A DNA stretch of 8,999 nucleotides from JBAZOJ01 sp041648755 (lineage in GTDB: Bacteria; Planctomycetota; B143-G9). Every line of letters starts with the position of its first letter. The first letter of the stretch is position 1. A model generated the notes under the pieces. The model saw only the letters and a list, made by a program, of their open reading frames with translations, was not told the DNA's origin and did not search any database. Made by a program: the position numbers and the translations under genes. Below are positions 6,494-8,999 of this stretch, piece by piece. The stretch covers positions 1 through 8,999 of the forward strand of contig JBAZOJ010000157.1 of assembly GCA_041648755.1 (NCBI GenBank). Reading direction: 5' to 3'.

Positions 6494-7019
6494 TATCACC
6501 CTCCATTATCCCGCGGAGCTTTTCCACCGCATAGCGGTAGCGGCTCGCGGCTGTATTTGACGGAATTTCCAGAACGGTCGCGATTTCGACAAATGTCAGG
6601 CCCGACCATACCTTGAGCGAGATCACTTCGAGCTGATCGGGCGGCAGAAGAAGCAGCGCGCGATTGAGCAAGGCGCGTTCCTCGTCCGACCGGTCCTCAT
6701 CCCCTGAGATCTCCCTTGCGACAAGTTGCACCTCATCGGCAGGAACGGTTGGGCCGGGCTTTCTGCGGGAGCGCAGCCTGTTCACCTCGTTCCGCGCGCA
6801 GACAAACACGTACGCATCGAGGCTGGTGACGGCGCGGAACTTCTCACGGTACCGGACAAACCGGACCATGGTGTTCTGCACAGCGTCCTCCGCATCCGCG
6901 GTGTTCCTCAGTTGACCGAGGCAGTACGCGTAGAGGCGGGCTGCAAACAGGTCGTACAGCTTTTCAAAGGCCTGCGGGTTACCCTTGGCAAGTTCAGGCG
7001 CCAGTTGGTCCGAATGCAT
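6435..7019 (-). CDS. ECF-type RNA polymerase sigma factor
   Basis: This 194-aa protein has two sigma70 domains and no region 1 or 3, the layout of extracytoplasmic-function sigmas. Region 2 is about 17-87 (AFEKLYDLFAARLYAYCL, DAEDAVQNTMVRFVRYREKF, LDAYVFVCARNEVNRLRSRRK). Region 4 is about 118-172 (LLLLPPDQLEVISLKVWSGLTF, EIATVLEIPSNTAASRYRYAVEKL), a helix-turn-helix for the -35 element. The start is ATG 7019, preceded by GGAGGA 3 nt upstream. An extension to 7091 would run through that site. The 3' end overlaps the YfbK-like gene, implying an operon and probable control of the sigma by its membrane neighbour. The promoter lies in the 124-bp divergent gap shared with the nitroreductase gene. 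A GGAAC element (minus strand, 7085-7089) could be an autoregulated ECF -35, but no matching -10 is clear. Target genes are unknown. Confidence 0.92.
   Translation of the reverse strand: MHSDQLAPELAKGNPQAFEKLYDLFAARLYAYCLGQLRNTADAEDAVQNTMVRFVRYREKFRAVTSLDAYVFVCARNEVNRLRSRRKPGPTVPADEVQLVAREISGDEDRSDEERALLNRALLLLPPDQLEVISLKVWSGLTFVEIATVLEIPSNTAASRYRYAVEKLRGIMEGDNELERSGKTAAEVPASQAV
6499..6504 (-). promoter_or_regulatory. Ribosome binding site of the YfbK-like gene inside the sigma gene
   Basis: GGAGGG on the minus strand, 5 nt before ATG 6493, lies wholly within the last 70 nt of the sigma reading frame. It fixes the downstream start and supports coupled translation. Confidence 0.8.
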
Positions 7020-7107
7020 TCGTCCTCCGGATTCATAATCAAAGACCCCCCATACTCTTGATTTGTCTGTTTTTTCGCTGTCGCGTTCCAAAGGAAGCGC
7101 CCGACCG

Positions 7108-7116
7108 TGCTATAAT
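7108..7116 (+). promoter_or_regulatory. Extended -10 promoter of nitroreductase gene
   Basis: TGCTATAAT at 7108-7116 is a perfect TGnTATAAT extended -10. The best -35 candidate, TTCCAA at 7086-7091, is weak with a long 19-nt spacer, which an extended -10 can tolerate. Transcription would start near 7123, about 10 bases before the ribosome site AAGGAGGT (7133-7140). Confidence 0.75.
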
Positions 7117-7143
7117 TTGGTCAGTAGCCATAAAGGAGGTCCT

Positions 7144-7767
7144 ATGGAGTTGTTCGAAGCAATCGCCGCGCGCGGCAGCAAGCGCAAGTACCAGTGCGAG
7201 CCAGTTCCCCCGGACGTAATCAGAAAGTGCATCGAGGCGGCAGGCCAGGCCCCGAGCCCTCATAATGACCAGATGTGGAAATTCATCGTCGTGTCAAACG
7301 ACGGCTTGAAATCAAAGATGGCCTCGGAGGTGGAGGCTGAACTGGACCGGCTGTTTGCGAAAGTGGATTCCAAGTCGGACATAGTCCGGCAGGTGCGCTG
7401 GTATTCGACTTTCTTCCGCGACGCGCCGGTTGTCGTGGCCTGCCTGATGAAGCCATACATCAGCACGATCACCCCCGTGCTGCAGCAGATGGAAATGGAC
7501 CCGGAGCAGGTGAACGAGAAGCGCGGCCGCCCCGACTACCAGGCGATGGGCGCAGCGATCCAGAATATGCTGCTTGCGGCCACTGCACTGGACTACGGCA
7601 CGTGCTGGCTGTCCGGACCGATAGTGGCACGCAAGGGCATCGAGGCCGTGCTGGGAGTTGAACCTCCGTGGAAATTAGTCGCCCTTGTCTCGCTCGGGAA
7701 GCCCGACGGCGACATCAAGCAGGCGCCAAAGAAGCCGCTGGGCGAGATTTTCGAGATCCGCGATTAG
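7144..7767 (+). CDS. Nitroreductase family FMN oxidoreductase
   Basis: This 207-aa protein is the usual length for single-domain nitroreductases, FMN enzymes that use NAD(P)H to reduce nitro groups, quinones or related substrates, normally as cytoplasmic dimers. Seen in order are an N-terminal FMN phosphate-binding segment AARGSKRKYQ (8-17), the AxxAPSPHNDQMWKF signature (33-47), the core helix GAAIQNMLLAATALDYGTCWLSG (136-158) and a late VALVSLGKPDGD-x3-APKKPLGEIF segment (178-203). There is no signal or membrane helix. The start is ATG 7144, since AAGGAGGT lies 3 nt before it and the promoter at 7108 would fall inside a longer frame from 7063. The substrate cannot be read from sequence. The next gene is convergent 8 bp away and is another flavin-binding protein, so a redox link is possible but unproven. 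Confidence 0.9.
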   Translation: MELFEAIAARGSKRKYQCEPVPPDVIRKCIEAAGQAPSPHNDQMWKFIVVSNDGLKSKMASEVEAELDRLFAKVDSKSDIVRQVRWYSTFFRDAPVVVACLMKPYISTITPVLQQMEMDPEQVNEKRGRPDYQAMGAAIQNMLLAATALDYGTCWLSGPIVARKGIEAVLGVEPPWKLVALVSLGKPDGDIKQAPKKPLGEIFEIRD

Positions 7768-7775
7768 GGCAAGTG

Positions 7776-8339
7776 TCAGCCGGAAATATCCTTGCTGAAG
7801 CCGTGTTCGGCGACCTTTTCCCCGACAGCCCAATAGGCGGATGCTCCGTAACCGAAGAACCGGGCGACCTCAAAGCGGATACGGTCATCGGCATCCAGTA
7901 GCCCCGCGATGACGTAGGTTTCCTTTACCTCGCCGATGAACACCGTATGCGTGGGCAGGTCAACGGAGTTGACCACCTTGCATTCAAGACATACAGGGCA
8001 TTCACGAATCATCGCGACGCCCGTTTTTTCGCCGAGGAATGGAGTCAGGCCAAACTTCTCGAACTTATTGACCTCGCGGCCGGATACGATTCCGGCGGCG
8101 TCGGTAACGGCCAGCAGTTCCAGCGTAGGTATGCACAGGCCAAAGGCCCCGCTGGATTTGACAAGAGAATGAGTGAGCCTGCTGGGCCGCAGCGAGGCGT
8201 ACACCATGGGAGGCTGTCCGTTGACCACACCGGTGTAGGCGATAGTGGCGAAGTTGGCTTCCTTCAGGGTTTTGCCGCTTGAAACGAGCACGCAGGGCAT
8301 GGGGAACATGTAGGAGGTCGGGCCGAGCTTCTTGCGCAT
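7776..8339 (-). CDS. Flavin reductase-like domain flavoprotein
   Basis: This 187-aa protein matches the flavin reductase-like (flavoredoxin/DIM6-NTAB) split-barrel family. Seen are PCVLVSSG (15-22), ANFATIAYTGVVNGQPPMVYASLRPSRLTHSLV (28-60), a late IVSGREVNKFEKFGLT segment, and ECPVCLECKVVNSVDLPTHTVFIGEV near 113-138. Members bind FMN and either reduce free flavin for a partner oxygenase or shuttle electrons as flavoredoxins, in the cytoplasm. The start ATG 8339 has AAGGAG 5 nt upstream (minus strand, 8345-8350). Its 3' end faces the nitroreductase gene with 8 bp between stops and no obvious shared terminator. The partner is unknown. The tail (FFGYGASAYWAVGEKVAEHGFS) lacks recognised motifs. 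Confidence 0.85.
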   Translation of the reverse strand: MRKKLGPTSYMFPMPCVLVSSGKTLKEANFATIAYTGVVNGQPPMVYASLRPSRLTHSLVKSSGAFGLCIPTLELLAVTDAAGIVSGREVNKFEKFGLTPFLGEKTGVAMIRECPVCLECKVVNSVDLPTHTVFIGEVKETYVIAGLLDADDRIRFEVARFFGYGASAYWAVGEKVAEHGFSKDISG

Positions 8340-8457
8340 CAGGGCTCCTTTTCGTTGGTGACTTCATGTAATTATCCCCCCTGAACTCGCACATCAGCGT
8401 TTTTTTTCGCTTTCCAGCAACGGAGGCTCGATCCGTTACCTTCCCGCGCGCGTTTGT

Positions 8458-8485
8458 TTGCCGCAAACCCAACTGCCGGTAGAAT
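8458..8485 (+). promoter_or_regulatory. Candidate sigma70 promoter of gatD-like gene
   Basis: TTGCCG at 8458-8463 and TAGAAT at 8480-8485 are separated by 16 nt. Each hexamer is close to consensus (4/6 and 5/6). A start near 8492 would give a leader of about 30 nt with AAGGGA at 8512-8517, 5 nt before the ATG. Confidence 0.5.
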
Positions 8486-8522
8486 CTCCCTTTCGTTTTG
8501 CGTCGCCTTTGAAGGGACCCAG

Positions 8523-8999
8523 ATGGATAACAAAGCACCCGCGCTGCCAGCAGCCCCACCAGCCCCGACTCCGTCCGACAAGGAGTTGTACAAGGGTTAC
8601 AAGGCAAGGACTATCGCGGTACTGAAGAAGTTCGGCGTAAAGACGTGGAGCGACGTCGAAATCACCGCTACCACCGGCAAGTTCGTGGGCATTATCCTCC
8701 CGCGCGCCGAGCAGTCGCCCGACGGCTATGTCGTCATCAAGATCCGCACCGGCTACAACACCGGAGTCGCGGTTGACAATATCCTCGATATGAAGGAAAT
8801 CGGCTTCAAGGAAGGCAAATACAAGATTCCCGAGAAGCAGTTCCCCGTATCGCCCAACAAGCCGCTTGTGACCCTGCTGGGAACCGGCGGAACCATCGCA
8901 TCCCGCCTTGACTACCGCACTGGCGCGGTCATCCCCGCCTTTTCCCCTGGCGAGCTATACGGCGCGGTGCCCGAGTTGGCCGACTACTGCAACCTCACT
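8523..8999 (+). CDS. gatD: Glu-tRNA(Gln) amidotransferase subunit D-like (5' part, runs off window)
   Basis: 159 codons are present and no stop is reached. GatD is the asparaginase-like subunit of GatDE, which frees ammonia from glutamine so that GatE can convert Glu-tRNA(Gln) to Gln-tRNA(Gln). Residues 1-20 are a Pro/Ala-rich tail. Residues about 22-105 match the GatD-specific N-terminal domain (GYKARTIAVLKKFGVKTWSDVEI, GKFVGIILPRAE, TGYNTGVAVDNI). From 114 the asparaginase domain begins: LVTLLGTGGTIASR, with T124 in the position of the nucleophilic Thr, then DYRTGAVIPAFSPGEL and AVPELADYCNL. The extra N-terminal domain and the DYRTGAV segment separate it from ordinary L-asparaginases. ATG 8523 has AAGGGA 5 nt upstream. 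GatDE is classically archaeal, and bacteria normally use GatCAB, so its presence beside bacterial genes is unusual. Whether gatE follows lies outside the window. Confidence 0.87.
   Translation, partial: MDNKAPALPAAPPAPTPSDKELYKGYKARTIAVLKKFGVKTWSDVEITATTGKFVGIILPRAEQSPDGYVVIKIRTGYNTGVAVDNILDMKEIGFKEGKYKIPEKQFPVSPNKPLVTLLGTGGTIASRLDYRTGAVIPAFSPGELYGAVPELADYCNLT

Noticed and set aside
7020..7091. 24-residue N-terminal extension of the ECF sigma
   Set aside because: It crosses the ribosome site for ATG 7019 and adds residues not typical before region 2.
8065..8607. 180-aa minus-strand frame spanning the flavin-reductase start and gatD leader
   Set aside because: It overlaps the flavin-reductase gene in another frame and the gatD start on the other strand, and shows no domain.

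Overview
The window looks like bacterial chromosome from a GC-rich, environmental lineage. The evidence is an ECF-type sigma factor, purine-rich Shine-Dalgarno sites ahead of most starts, sigma70-like promoter elements, Sec and lipoprotein signals, and large VIT/VWA envelope proteins. This style of gene content is typical of Planctomycetes/PVC relatives and poorly cultured phyla near them. The phylum cannot be fixed from this sequence. The exception to a purely bacterial picture is the right edge, which holds the first 159 codons of a GatD-type protein, an amidotransferase subunit best known from archaea.

Layout: (1) 1-186 is a leader with a perfect 9-bp inverted repeat and a strong ribosome binding site. 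(2) 187-3027 (+) encodes a 946-aa exported protein with VIT, VWA and a C-terminal prenyltransferase/squalene-cyclase-like alpha-alpha barrel. (3) 3028-3408 has no gene. It holds three families of short tandem-like intergenic repeats, then the first copy of a 51-bp repeat and a hairpin. (4) 3409-4314 (-) encodes a predicted lipoprotein with a formylglycine-generating-enzyme (SUMF1) fold that keeps a Cys-x4-Cys pair at the catalytic position. (5) 4315-4561 holds the second, directly oriented copy of the 51-bp repeat (46/51 identical) and a clear intrinsic terminator. (6) 4562-7019 (-) is a translationally coupled pair: an ECF sigma factor followed by a membrane-anchored YfbK-type VWA protein. 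(7) 7144-7767 (+) is a nitroreductase with an extended -10 promoter. (8) 7776-8339 (-) is a flavin-reductase-like flavoprotein, convergent with the nitroreductase at 8 bp. (9) 8523-8999 (+) is the GatD start, running off the window.

How it may fit together (inference): the ECF sigma and the YfbK-like protein have the arrangement of a sigma/membrane-regulator pair. The two VWA proteins share a GALGLG-x-G linker motif, so they may belong to one envelope system. The FGE-like lipoprotein between them is bracketed by repeats resembling IS481-type transposon ends and may be a later arrival. The two redox flavoproteins and GatD look like unrelated housekeeping or accessory genes. No tRNA, rRNA, CRISPR array or intact transposase was seen.
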